Shown one piece after another: positions 1 to 5,133 of a stretch of DNA of 5,133 bases. Within the stretch, counting starts at the first letter, position 1, and each line of letters starts with the position of its first letter. The notes under the pieces were generated by a model, which was not told the DNA's origin, did not search any database, and worked only from the letters and a program-made list of their open reading frames with translations. The translations under genes were made by a program, and so were the position numbers. The DNA is from Xanthobacteraceae bacterium (GTDB lineage: Bacteria; Pseudomonadota; Alphaproteobacteria; Rhizobiales; Xanthobacteraceae): contig JASHYD010000584.1 of NCBI GenBank assembly GCA_030043175.1, positions 1-5,133 of the forward strand, read 5' to 3'.

Positions 1-322
1 CGGTCTTGCCGATGCCCGAGAAGACGATCTTGTCCGGCGCAATGCCCGCCGCAAGCGCCCGGGCCAACTCTCCGCCCGAGACCACGTCCGCTCCGGCGCC
101 GAGCCTCGCCAGCGTTGCGACCACCGCCTGGTTGGAATTCGCCTTCATGGCGTAGCACACGAGCGCCCGCACATCCCCGAAAGCCCCTGCGAAGACCTTG
201 TAGTGCCGCGCCAGGGTCGCGGTCGAATAACAATAGAACGGCGTGCCAATCTCGGCCGCGACTCGGTCGAGAGAGACATCTTCGGCGTGGAGCACGCCGG
301 CGCGGTAGGCGAAGTGGTGCAT
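1..322 (-). CDS. lysA: Diaminopimelate decarboxylase, N-terminal part (cut by left window edge)
   Basis: Catalyses the last step of lysine synthesis in the cytoplasm, the PLP-dependent decarboxylation of meso-2,6-diaminopimelate to L-lysine. Reading the minus strand from the ATG at 322-320 gives 107 uninterrupted codons beginning MHHFAYRAGVLHAEDVSL. The hallmarks of a fold-type III (alanine-racemase-like) PLP barrel follow: the TPFYCYS segment near residues 27-33, then YAMKANSNQ near 57-65, with Lys60 as the expected Schiff-base lysine, then LGAGADVVSGGEL and KIVFSG. The family is about 420 residues long, so roughly three quarters of the gene lies to the left. No clear Shine-Dalgarno sequence is visible before the ATG, but the N-terminus matches rhizobial LysA as I remember it, so I keep this start. 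It is transcribed divergently from the cyclase gene. The family call is firm; only completeness is unknown. Confidence 0.95.
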   Translation of the reverse strand, partial: MHHFAYRAGVLHAEDVSLDRVAAEIGTPFYCYSTATLARHYKVFAGAFGDVRALVCYAMKANSNQAVVATLARLGAGADVVSGGELARALAAGIAPDKIVFSGIGKT

Positions 323-475
323 GGTTCAGCGGATGAACGGCGGTCCAATGCGTATAGCACGAACATTTGCTAGCGCGAGATTTGCAAAGCAAGGGCAAGC
401 AGCCGCGGGTGGTCGCGCGCGGCGCCGGTGTGAGCTATTAGTGCGGGATTCGGGAATTATCGGGAGTTTGCGCCG
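323..475. other. Divergent intergenic spacer between lysA and the cyclase gene
   Basis: A 153-base spacer that must hold whatever start signals serve the two divergent genes. I looked for -35/-10 pairs on both strands and found none convincing. On the minus strand a CTATAC hexamer lies near 345-350, but no -35-like element sits at the right distance. Short open frames crossing this stretch (for example minus strand 366 downward) are out of frame with LysA and look like shadows. No small lipoprotein gene of the kind I recall upstream of lysA in other alphaproteobacteria is visible here. Confidence 0.5.
462..466 (+). promoter_or_regulatory. Ribosome binding site of the cyclase gene
   Basis: GGGAG lies nine bases before the ATG at 476. 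It is the only purine-rich match to the 16S rRNA tail just upstream, and it supports that start and therefore the N-terminal signal-like segment. Confidence 0.55.
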
Positions 476-1303
476 ATGCCTTGTGCCAAGCCGCCTCGTG
501 CCACGTGCGTCCATTTGGTGACGATTTTCATTGCCGCCGCCGTCAGTATCGGTCCGAACGAGGCCGCGAGTGGCGCCAGCGCCCTCGATCGCGCGTTCCG
601 AACCATCGCGGGCAAGAGGTTCATCGACCTGACCCACAGTTTCGGGCCCGACACGCCGGTTTGGTCGGGCTTCGGCCAAGCTAAAATGACGCCGGCGACC
701 GATCCCAAGACCCATCAGCCCTATACGATCCCGAAAGACGGCTTTCGCACCACCTTCTACGAAATGGTCGGCCAATACGGCACCCACGTGGACCCGCCGG
801 CGCATTTCGCAGAAGACGGCGTCACCATGGATAAGATTCCGGTGAAGCAGATGATCCTGCCGCTGGTGGTGCTCGACGACACCCGCTTTCTCGCCAAGGA
901 CCCGAACCACGCGTTCTCGGTCGCCGACCTTATGGGCTGGGAGAAGGCCCATGGACGGGTCGTTAAGGGCGCCTTCGTGGCGCTGCGCACCGACATGTAC
1001 AAGGACTGGGATACCAATCCGGAGCGCTTCAAACGCAGCGAATTCCCCGCCTGGTCGCTGGAAACCGTGAAGTTCCTGATCGAGAAACGCGGCGTCGCAG
1101 CGATTGGGCACGAGTCCATGGACACCGACACCAGCGAAAAGATGGAGTCGGAGACCTACATCCTCCAACACGGTCATTTTCAGATCGAGGTCATGGCTAA
1201 TCTCGACCAAGTGCCGGCCAAAGGCGCGCTGATCGTAGTGACCTGGCCGAAGGTTAAGGACGGCCTCGGCTTTCCGGCGCGTGCGTTTGCGATACTGCCG
1301 TGA
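476..1303 (+). CDS. Cyclase family protein (kynurenine formamidase-like metal hydrolase), probably exported
   Basis: A 275-residue member of the cyclase/KynB-like fold, metal-dependent hydrolases that act on amide or lactone bonds; the substrate here is unknown. The domain starts near residue 48 with FIDLTHSFGPDTPVW (compare the family's DLSH..TP.W). The signature stretch GQYGTHVDPPAHF at 99-111 supplies His104, Asp106 and His110 as expected metal ligands or catalytic residues. The family's usual first His of HxGTH is Gln100 here. The C-terminal block at about 226-244 (ETYILQHGHFQIEVMANLD) has Glu238 where the family has a conserved Glu, but Glu226 rather than His twelve residues earlier. Residues 1-36 look like a Sec signal peptide: basic residues at 5, 8 and 13, a hydrophobic LVTIFIAAAVSIG core, then small residues ASGASA. 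That implies a periplasmic location, unlike true KynB. It stands alone, with no operon partner on either side. I would not call it kynB: the ligand changes, export and lack of kynurenine genes nearby argue against it. Confidence 0.88.
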   Translation: MPCAKPPRATCVHLVTIFIAAAVSIGPNEAASGASALDRAFRTIAGKRFIDLTHSFGPDTPVWSGFGQAKMTPATDPKTHQPYTIPKDGFRTTFYEMVGQYGTHVDPPAHFAEDGVTMDKIPVKQMILPLVVLDDTRFLAKDPNHAFSVADLMGWEKAHGRVVKGAFVALRTDMYKDWDTNPERFKRSEFPAWSLETVKFLIEKRGVAAIGHESMDTDTSEKMESETYILQHGHFQIEVMANLDQVPAKGALIVVTWPKVKDGLGFPARAFAILP

Positions 1304-1615
1304 CGGCCAATCATGCGACCGACGTTATTTGGCAACGCATCGTTGACCAGAACCGCTCCCATTCGCTTGTGGCCGTCGCCGATCGAGTGACGAGCGGCAC
1401 AGGCGCGGTGCCCGTTGCCTTGCGAAATAGCGGGCGAGCGATCCAATGCGCGCCGCAAGTCGATGTTCCCTTTGCCGGGCGTTGATGATCTGACGGGTCG
1501 GCCTGAGGGTCGCCGTAGAGCGGGCAACCAATCGGGTCGGCGATGACAGCCTGGCGGCGTTCGCGTGCGTTGGCGGGGTGCGTGCCAGAAAACTTCCAAA
1601 ACCTTGCCGTTTCGG

Positions 1616-1792
1616 TCAAGTCAGCCGCAGGGTCTGGACCGTGGCTCCATAGGGCGTGGCGGCCATGAAGTGACCTCCGCTGATCTCCAGTTCATGGATA
1701 GGCGCGCGATGTAGCGCAGTTTTTTGTCCGCGGCGCGCGAGGCAGGCGACTAATGGTATGTCGCCGCGCGACGGGGTGTCGCGCCATGCCAT
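1616..1792 (-). CDS. Possible small ORF, 58 residues, unknown function
   Basis: The minus strand reads ATG at 1792-1790 through to TGA at 1618-1616. The protein begins MAWRDTPSRGDIPLVACLA and ends MAATPYGATVQTLRLT. The composition is more balanced than the neighbouring arginine-rich shadow frames (for example the HELEISGGHFMAATPYG stretch), and about two thirds of third positions are G or C. There is no signal peptide, membrane segment, cysteine motif or recognised domain. No good Shine-Dalgarno sequence precedes the ATG, and an in-frame TGA lies two codons upstream of it, so the N-terminus cannot extend. The next minus-strand frame (1619-1311, possible TTG start) overlaps its stop by four bases as TTGA, which could mean coupling, a frameshifted remnant or coincidence. 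This may be a genuine small gene, a pseudogene tail or noise. Confidence 0.22.
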   Translation of the reverse strand: MAWRDTPSRGDIPLVACLARRGQKTALHRAPIHELEISGGHFMAATPYGATVQTLRLT

Positions 1793-1903
1793 GAATCATT
1801 GGCGATGAGCTTCAACCGCTGCTCGTGCGGAACTGGGGGCGCGTCGCCGCGATTTCGATCGCAGGGCAAGCGAGGATAAGTCAAACCAGCGCCGCCGCCC
1901 CGA

Positions 1904-1919
1904 TTCCAATGCATTGGAA
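1904..1919. repeat. Perfect 16-bp palindrome TTCCAATGCATTGGAA
   Basis: The two 8-base halves TTCCAATG and CATTGGAA are exact reverse complements with no spacer. The symmetry stops at 1903/1920, where A faces C. It is AT-richer than its surroundings. A spacer-free palindrome of this size fits a dimeric DNA-binding protein better than an RNA hairpin, because the centre could not form a loop without losing pairs. It lies about 285 bases before the epimerase start, far for a classical operator. The sequence is seen; its role is not known. Confidence 0.5.
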
Positions 1920-2147
1920 CCCGATCCAGCGGCCTGGCGATAATCTGTGGCAGAACCCGCAAGCCAGTTCGACGCTCAACCCCGCGCGACTGCGGACTAT
2001 GATGAAATCGACGAAAGAACTTCCTCTCGATTTCCCCCCAGGACCGCACCGCCGCGAAATGGTTTCCGGCGCTCCTCACCAACGCGACCTGAAAGCCGGA
2101 GTCCAAGTCTCAACGCGGAGCTTACGCGGCTATAGGCAAGGCGCGCG

Positions 2148-2170
2148 GCAAAAGGAACAAACCCTTTTGC
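2148..2170. repeat. Perfect 8-bp inverted repeat (hairpin) upstream of the epimerase operon
   Basis: The arms GCAAAAGG (2148-2155) and CCTTTTGC (2163-2170) are exact reverse complements around a 7-base loop, AACAAAC. The structure ends 33 bases before the preferred ATG at 2204. The T-run in the second arm is only four bases and is followed by GC-rich sequence, so it is a poor intrinsic terminator. It could be a protein-binding operator or a 5' leader hairpin. It contains the first copy of the direct repeat described separately. Confidence 0.5.
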
Positions 2171-2194
2171 GTAGCGTTGCGAAAAGAACAAACC
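2148..2194 (+). repeat. Two-copy 16-bp direct repeat before the epimerase operon
   Basis: GCAAAAGGAACAAACC at 2148-2163 recurs as GCGAAAAGAACAAACC at 2179-2194, with 14 of 16 positions identical and AACAAACC exact. The start-to-start distance is 31 bp, about three helical turns, so both copies would face the same side of the DNA. Position and phasing suggest a pair of regulator sites controlling the operon. I do not recognise the motif. The second copy lies inside the coding sequence only if translation began at the TTG at 2177, a further reason to prefer a later ATG. Confidence 0.5.
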
Positions 2195-2203
2195 TCAGCT
2201 GCG

Positions 2204-3325
2204 ATGATGACGATGCGTGTCTTGATAACCGGCGGTGCGGGATTTATCGGTTCGCATCTCACTGACCTGCTGTTGGGTTGCGGTCACGGCGTCCGCGTTC
2301 TCGATAACCTCACGGCGCAAGTGCACGGCCCCCTATGCGGCCGGCCCGCCTACCTTTCCAGCGAGGCCGAACTGATCGTCGGCGATGTGAGAAATCGCGA
2401 CATCGTCGAGCGCGCTCTGCAAGGTGTCGACGCCGTGGTCCATCTCGCTGCCGCAGTCGGCGTCGGCCAGAGCATGTACGACATCGGTTCCTACGTCGAG
2501 GTCAACGAACTTGGCACGGCGAATTTGCTGGAGGCACTGTCGCTCAATCCGGTGCAACGTCTGATCGTCGCCTCGTCGATGAGCATTTACGGCGAAGGTC
2601 TCGCCCGACGCAAAGACGGCAGCCTGATCTCGCCACCGCACCGCTCCGAACAGCGGTTGCGCCACGGCCTGTGGGAGCTTGAGGATGCCGACGGCGAAAG
2701 CGTGACGCCGGTTGCCACCCCCGAGGGCAAGCAGCCGTCTCTGCGCTCGATCTACGCGCTGAACAAATACGTACAGGAGCGGATGGCATTGATTATCGGG
2801 CGGGCCTATGGTGTGCCGACCGTCGCGCTCCGGTTTTTCAACGTCTACGGTCCGCGCCAAACGCTTTCCAATCCCTATACTGGCGTGCTGGCGATATTTG
2901 CCGCCCGTTTATTGAACCACAAGCCGCCGCTGGTCTTTGAAGATGGTCAACAGAGGCGCGATTTCGTTCACGTCCGCGATGTCGCACGGGGATGCCGCCT
3001 GGCGCTTGAGGACAGGGGCGTGCAGGACTGCGTTTTCAACATTGGATCGGGCCAGAGTCGCTCAATTTTGTCCGTTGCCGAGAACTTCGCGGCGGTCCTC
3101 GGAAAATCGTCAATCACCCCGCAGGTGACCGGGAAATATCGTGCCGGCGATATTCGCCACTGCTTTGCGGACGTGACGCGCAGTCGAGCCAAGCTCGGCT
3201 ATGAGCCAACAGTTGATTTTACCGAGGGGCTCGAACAGCTCGCAGAATGGGTGGCGGACAAAGTCGCCGACGATCGTGTGGATCACGCCATCGCCGAACT
3301 CGAGACACGCGGACTCGTGGCATGA
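2204..3325 (+). CDS. NAD-dependent sugar epimerase, dTDP-L-rhamnose 4-epimerase-like (extended SDR)
   Basis: A cytoplasmic extended short-chain dehydrogenase/reductase that should invert a ring carbon of a nucleotide-activated sugar by transient oxidation with bound NAD. Counting from the ATG at 2204 (373 residues), the Rossmann motif GGAGFIG is at 10-16, the NAD-contacting DNL segment follows the second strand, SSMSIYG at 124-130 holds the catalytic Ser125, and YALNK gives Tyr184 and Lys188. RFFNVYGPRQ and RRDFVHVRDVA complete the fold. A long segment (about 131-180) between the Ser and YxxxK motifs, with LWELEDADG, and the phrases VGVGQSMY and SNPYTGVLAIFAARLL match what I remember of the WbiB-type dTDP-L-rhamnose 4-epimerases (about 370 residues). 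The substrate is inferred, not shown. The frame is open back to a TTG at 2177; ATG codons at 2204, 2207 and 2213 all fit, the last giving 370 residues, and no clear Shine-Dalgarno sequence decides. Its stop overlaps the next gene's start as ATGA, so it is the first gene of the operon. Confidence 0.85.
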   Translation: MMTMRVLITGGAGFIGSHLTDLLLGCGHGVRVLDNLTAQVHGPLCGRPAYLSSEAELIVGDVRNRDIVERALQGVDAVVHLAAAVGVGQSMYDIGSYVEVNELGTANLLEALSLNPVQRLIVASSMSIYGEGLARRKDGSLISPPHRSEQRLRHGLWELEDADGESVTPVATPEGKQPSLRSIYALNKYVQERMALIIGRAYGVPTVALRFFNVYGPRQTLSNPYTGVLAIFAARLLNHKPPLVFEDGQQRRDFVHVRDVARGCRLALEDRGVQDCVFNIGSGQSRSILSVAENFAAVLGKSSITPQVTGKYRAGDIRHCFADVTRSRAKLGYEPTVDFTEGLEQLAEWVADKVADDRVDHAIAELETRGLVA

Positions 3326-4404
3326 GTGCGACCGGCAAAACCCACCATTGCGGCAACCCTCCGGTCCTGGTCACTGGCGGCGCCGGCTTCATCGGGTGCA
3401 ACATTGCCGATGCATTGGCGGCTCGCGGCAGACCGGTAGTGATCCTCGATAACCTGTCGCGGCGCGGCGCCGACCAACACGTCCGCTGGCTCAAGCAACG
3501 CAACGGCGATCTGATCGAGCCAGCAGTGACCGACATCCGCGATTCTGAAGGGGTCCAGCGCGCGGTGGCGCGCGCGTCTGCGGTACTGCACCTCGCCGGG
3601 CAGGTCGCTGTGACCACAAGCCTCGACCGGCCGGTTGATGATTTCGAGATCAACGCCCACGGCACATTGAACGTGTTGGAATCTGTGCGGCTTTGCAATC
3701 CGCACGCACCCCTTGTGTTTGCCTCCACCAACAAAGTTTATGGCCAGCTGCTCGACGACGGCGCATTCGTTCCCTGCGGCAGCCGCTACGTGGTGTCCGA
3801 TGCGCAGTTTGCCGCGGGCGTTTCGGCAGCGGCGACGATCGACCTTTATAGCCCGTACGGATGCTCGAAGGGCGTAGCCGACCAGTATGTCCGCGATTAT
3901 GCGCGGGTATACGGGCTGCGCACAGCCGTACTGCGGATGAGCTGCATCTACGGGCCACGGCAATTCGGCACCGAGGATCAGGGCTGGATTGCTCATTTCA
4001 TGCTGCAATCGATCAGACGTCGCCCGATCACGATTTTTGGCGACGGATTGCAGGTGCGAGACGCGCTTTACATCGACGATGCGGTCGCCGCATGGCTCGG
4101 AACGCTCGATCGCATCGACGCCGTGCGCGGGCGGATATTCAACCTGGGCGGAGGGCCAGCGAATGCTGTCAGTCTGCTCGAATTGCTCGACTTGATCGCG
4201 CAATTGCGGGGCGAACGTCCGCAGGTGCGCTTTAGCGACCGGCGGCCGGGGGATCAGCCCTGGTACATCTCCGATATCCGTGCCGTCGCCAAAGCGATCG
4301 GATGGCAGCCCCGCGTGACGCTGCGCAGCGGCTTGCCTGCGCTGGAACGGTGGCTTGAGGGGTGTTACGGCGCAGCCCTGCGCAGAGAGCAGGAAGTCGC
4401 ATGA
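3322..4404 (+). CDS. CDP-paratose/tyvelose 2-epimerase-like SDR (RfbE-type)
   Basis: A 360-residue extended SDR expected to epimerise a nucleotide sugar, by family C2 of a CDP-3,6-dideoxyhexose. Motifs in order: GGAGFIG at 19-25, DNLSRRGADQHVRWL at 43-57, TTSLDRPVDDFEINAHGT at 98-115, STNKVYG at 135-141 with Thr136 in the catalytic Ser/Thr position, Tyr179 and Lys183 in SPYGCSK, and YGPRQFGTEDQGW at 210-222. The LSRRG, NKVYG, YGCSKG.ADQY and RQF.T.DQGW phrases are characteristic of the tyvelose epimerase branch rather than GalE. The frame is open further upstream to 3247, but that extension is arginine-rich and lies inside the previous gene. The ATG at 3322 overlaps that gene's TGA by four bases and puts the Rossmann motif at the usual distance. 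No good Shine-Dalgarno sequence is visible, so re-initiation after the upstream epimerase is likely. No partner genes for CDP-dideoxysugar synthesis are visible, so the real substrate may differ. Confidence 0.87.
   Translation: MSATGKTHHCGNPPVLVTGGAGFIGCNIADALAARGRPVVILDNLSRRGADQHVRWLKQRNGDLIEPAVTDIRDSEGVQRAVARASAVLHLAGQVAVTTSLDRPVDDFEINAHGTLNVLESVRLCNPHAPLVFASTNKVYGQLLDDGAFVPCGSRYVVSDAQFAAGVSAAATIDLYSPYGCSKGVADQYVRDYARVYGLRTAVLRMSCIYGPRQFGTEDQGWIAHFMLQSIRRRPITIFGDGLQVRDALYIDDAVAAWLGTLDRIDAVRGRIFNLGGGPANAVSLLELLDLIAQLRGERPQVRFSDRRPGDQPWYISDIRAVAKAIGWQPRVTLRSGLPALERWLEGCYGAALRREQEVA
4391..4394 (+). promoter_or_regulatory. Ribosome binding site of the B12-radical SAM gene
   Basis: AGGA lies six bases before the ATG at 4401, inside the last codons of the preceding epimerase gene. 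It is a better site than either epimerase gene has, so this gene may be translated more independently of its neighbours. Confidence 0.6.
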
Positions 4405-5133
4405 GAGTGGCGCTCATCAATCCGAATTGGCGCTTTGACGGCAGTATTTATTTCGGTTGCAGGTTGCCGCATCTGCCGATCGAGCTTGGTATCGCGCAGC
4501 AATTGCTTCGTGGCGATGAACACGCCACTCTGCTCCTCGATGCCCATTTGTTTGGCCAGAGCACGAGCGATATTGCGGCGGAGCTCAAAAGCTTCAAGCC
4601 CGATATGAGCGTTGTTACCACTGCGCCGACCTACCTCTTCTGGCGCTGCCCGCCTCCCGAACTGCGCGTGCCGCAGGAATTGATGATGGCGATCCAAGGC
4701 CATGCTGGCCTGTTGGTGGCGGTCGGTCCCCACGGCTCGACTGCGCCGCGTGCGGCGCTGCGAAAACTTCGTGCCGACATCGTCGTCATGGGGGAATGCG
4801 AAGAACCTTTACTACGCCTGGCCGGCGGGCAGCGCGAGGTCCCTGGTACCTCGTTCATTGCGGATGGCCAAGTCAGGGTGGTTGGCGGACCGCAGTCCGG
4901 CTCGGTGGCCAGCCACCCGCCGCTTGTCTGGCCGGACGGCATGATCCGGCGGCATCATCATCACCACCATCGCTTCGACGCCGAACCGGTCGGACCGGGC
5001 GCTGAGGTCGAAGCCTCGCGCGGCTGTCCTTACAGCTGCACATTCTGTGCCAAGGAGAATTTCCGCAACCGATATCGCGTGCGTTCGCTCGACGCTGTGC
5101 TGAGCGAAATCGACACACTGCAGCGGCAAGGCG
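4401..5133 (+). CDS. B12-binding radical SAM protein (N-terminal 244 residues; runs off right edge)
   Basis: A cobalamin-dependent radical S-adenosylmethionine enzyme, a class that methylates unactivated carbon or phosphorus or rearranges carbon skeletons; the exact reaction is not known. Residues 1-140 form a B12-binding domain: the opening MRVALINPNW strand, then LLLDAHLFG at 44-52, a full DxHxxG motif (Asp47, His49, Gly52) in which His49 would be the lower cobalt ligand, then VVTTAPTYLFWRC and VAVGPHGST. The GECEE at 131-135 is typical of the B12-radical SAM linker. The radical SAM core begins at EASRGCPYSCTFCAKENF, with Cys209, Cys213 and Cys216 (CxxxCxxC) to hold the 4Fe-4S cluster. Six consecutive histidines at 185-190 precede it. 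The family is usually 400-500 residues, so about half is missing, including most of the radical SAM barrel. The start overlaps the previous stop as ATGA. Its coupling to two sugar epimerases suggests a sugar or glycolipid substrate. I recall similar Rhizobiales proteins labelled 'rhizo-twelve system', unverified. Confidence 0.9.
   Translation, partial: MRVALINPNWRFDGSIYFGCRLPHLPIELGIAQQLLRGDEHATLLLDAHLFGQSTSDIAAELKSFKPDMSVVTTAPTYLFWRCPPPELRVPQELMMAIQGHAGLLVAVGPHGSTAPRAALRKLRADIVVMGECEEPLLRLAGGQREVPGTSFIADGQVRVVGGPQSGSVASHPPLVWPDGMIRRHHHHHHRFDAEPVGPGAEVEASRGCPYSCTFCAKENFRNRYRVRSLDAVLSEIDTLQRQG

Larger units (their letters stand above)
1304..2203. other. Gene-poor region of about 900 bases
   Basis: No recognisable gene on either strand. 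Several open frames of 60-146 codons exist, but they overlap each other, have arginine/proline/serine-rich translations typical of shadow frames in GC-rich DNA, and resemble no family I know. Three minus-strand frames, 2106-1750, 1792-1616 and 1619-1311, tile the interval in three different reading frames, which could be decay of an old gene or chance. I found no tRNA T-loop signature, no CRISPR-like repeats and no transposase motif. A CAACG-CAT-CGTTG inverted repeat at 1333-1345 just after the cyclase stop lacks a T-tract, so I do not call it a terminator. What can be described is listed separately: the 58-residue ORF, the 16-bp palindrome, and the repeat and hairpin next to the epimerase gene. 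Confidence 0.55.

Noticed and set aside
326..1210. 294-codon minus-strand open frame antisense to the cyclase gene
   Set aside because: Long antisense frames are common opposite GC-rich genes. The plus-strand frame has clear family motifs and this one has none.
1296..1345. Possible terminator after the cyclase gene (short repeats GCCGT/ACGGC and CAACG/CGTTG)
   Set aside because: Stems are only five pairs and no run of T follows; not a credible intrinsic terminator.
1180..1599. 139-codon minus-strand open frame overlapping the end of the cyclase gene
   Set aside because: It overlaps well-supported coding sequence antisense, is rich in Arg and Pro, and resembles no family; likely a shadow frame.
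1766..1784. Inverted repeat GCGCGAC-GGGGT-GTCGCGC
   Set aside because: A 7-bp stem made only of common GC-rich words, with no T-tract; expected by chance in this composition and not convincing as a terminator.
2155..2188. GAAC elements resembling an alphaproteobacterial LexA box
   Set aside because: The two GAAC tetramers are far more than seven bases apart, so they do not match the GAAC-N7-GAAC arrangement.
1825..2265. 146-codon plus-strand open frame running into the first epimerase
   Set aside because: It overlaps the epimerase start out of frame, has low-complexity composition and no recognised domain; its end spans the repeat/hairpin block.
3283..4203. 306-codon minus-strand open frame antisense to the second epimerase
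   Set aside because: The translation has no domain motifs and lies wholly opposite an unambiguous SDR gene.
4953..4970. His6 codons as a cloning-vector tag contaminant
   Set aside because: The run is in frame inside a continuous B12-radical SAM gene, with native-looking sequence on both sides and mixed CAT/CAC codons; no vector sequence is seen.

Overview
The window looks like chromosomal DNA from a high-GC alphaproteobacterium, most likely of the Hyphomicrobiales (Rhizobiales: Bradyrhizobium, Rhodopseudomonas or a relative). This rests on base composition, GC-rich third codon positions, and a close visual match of the partial diaminopimelate decarboxylase and the B12-radical SAM protein to sequences I remember from that group. 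No database search was possible.

Layout. (1) Positions 1-322, minus strand: the N-terminal 107 codons of diaminopimelate decarboxylase (lysA), cut by the window edge. (2) 323-475: a divergent spacer. (3) 476-1303, plus strand: a cyclase-family (kynurenine formamidase-like) metal hydrolase with a probable signal peptide, apparently a single-gene unit. (4) 1304-2203: about 900 bases with no recognisable gene. It holds a possible 58-residue ORF, a perfect 16-bp palindrome and, next to the following operon, a two-copy 16-bp repeat whose first copy lies in a hairpin. (5) 2204-5133, plus strand: a tight three-gene operon, each junction a 4-base ATGA overlap. It encodes a dTDP-L-rhamnose 4-epimerase-like SDR, a CDP-paratose/tyvelose 2-epimerase-like SDR, and the first 244 residues of a B12-binding radical SAM protein that runs off the right edge.

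How the genes work together. lysA is core lysine metabolism and the cyclase probably acts alone in the periplasm. The operon is the notable part. Two nucleotide-sugar epimerases of different subfamilies are translationally coupled to a cobalamin-dependent radical SAM enzyme, the enzyme type that methylates unactivated carbons or rearranges skeletons. The best reading is the left end of a cluster that makes or modifies an unusual deoxy or branched sugar for a glycolipid, polysaccharide or glycosylated secondary metabolite. I recall from memory, unchecked, that B12-radical SAM proteins of this appearance are catalogued in a conserved Rhizobiales neighbourhood called the 'rhizo-twelve' system, whose product is unknown as far as I know.
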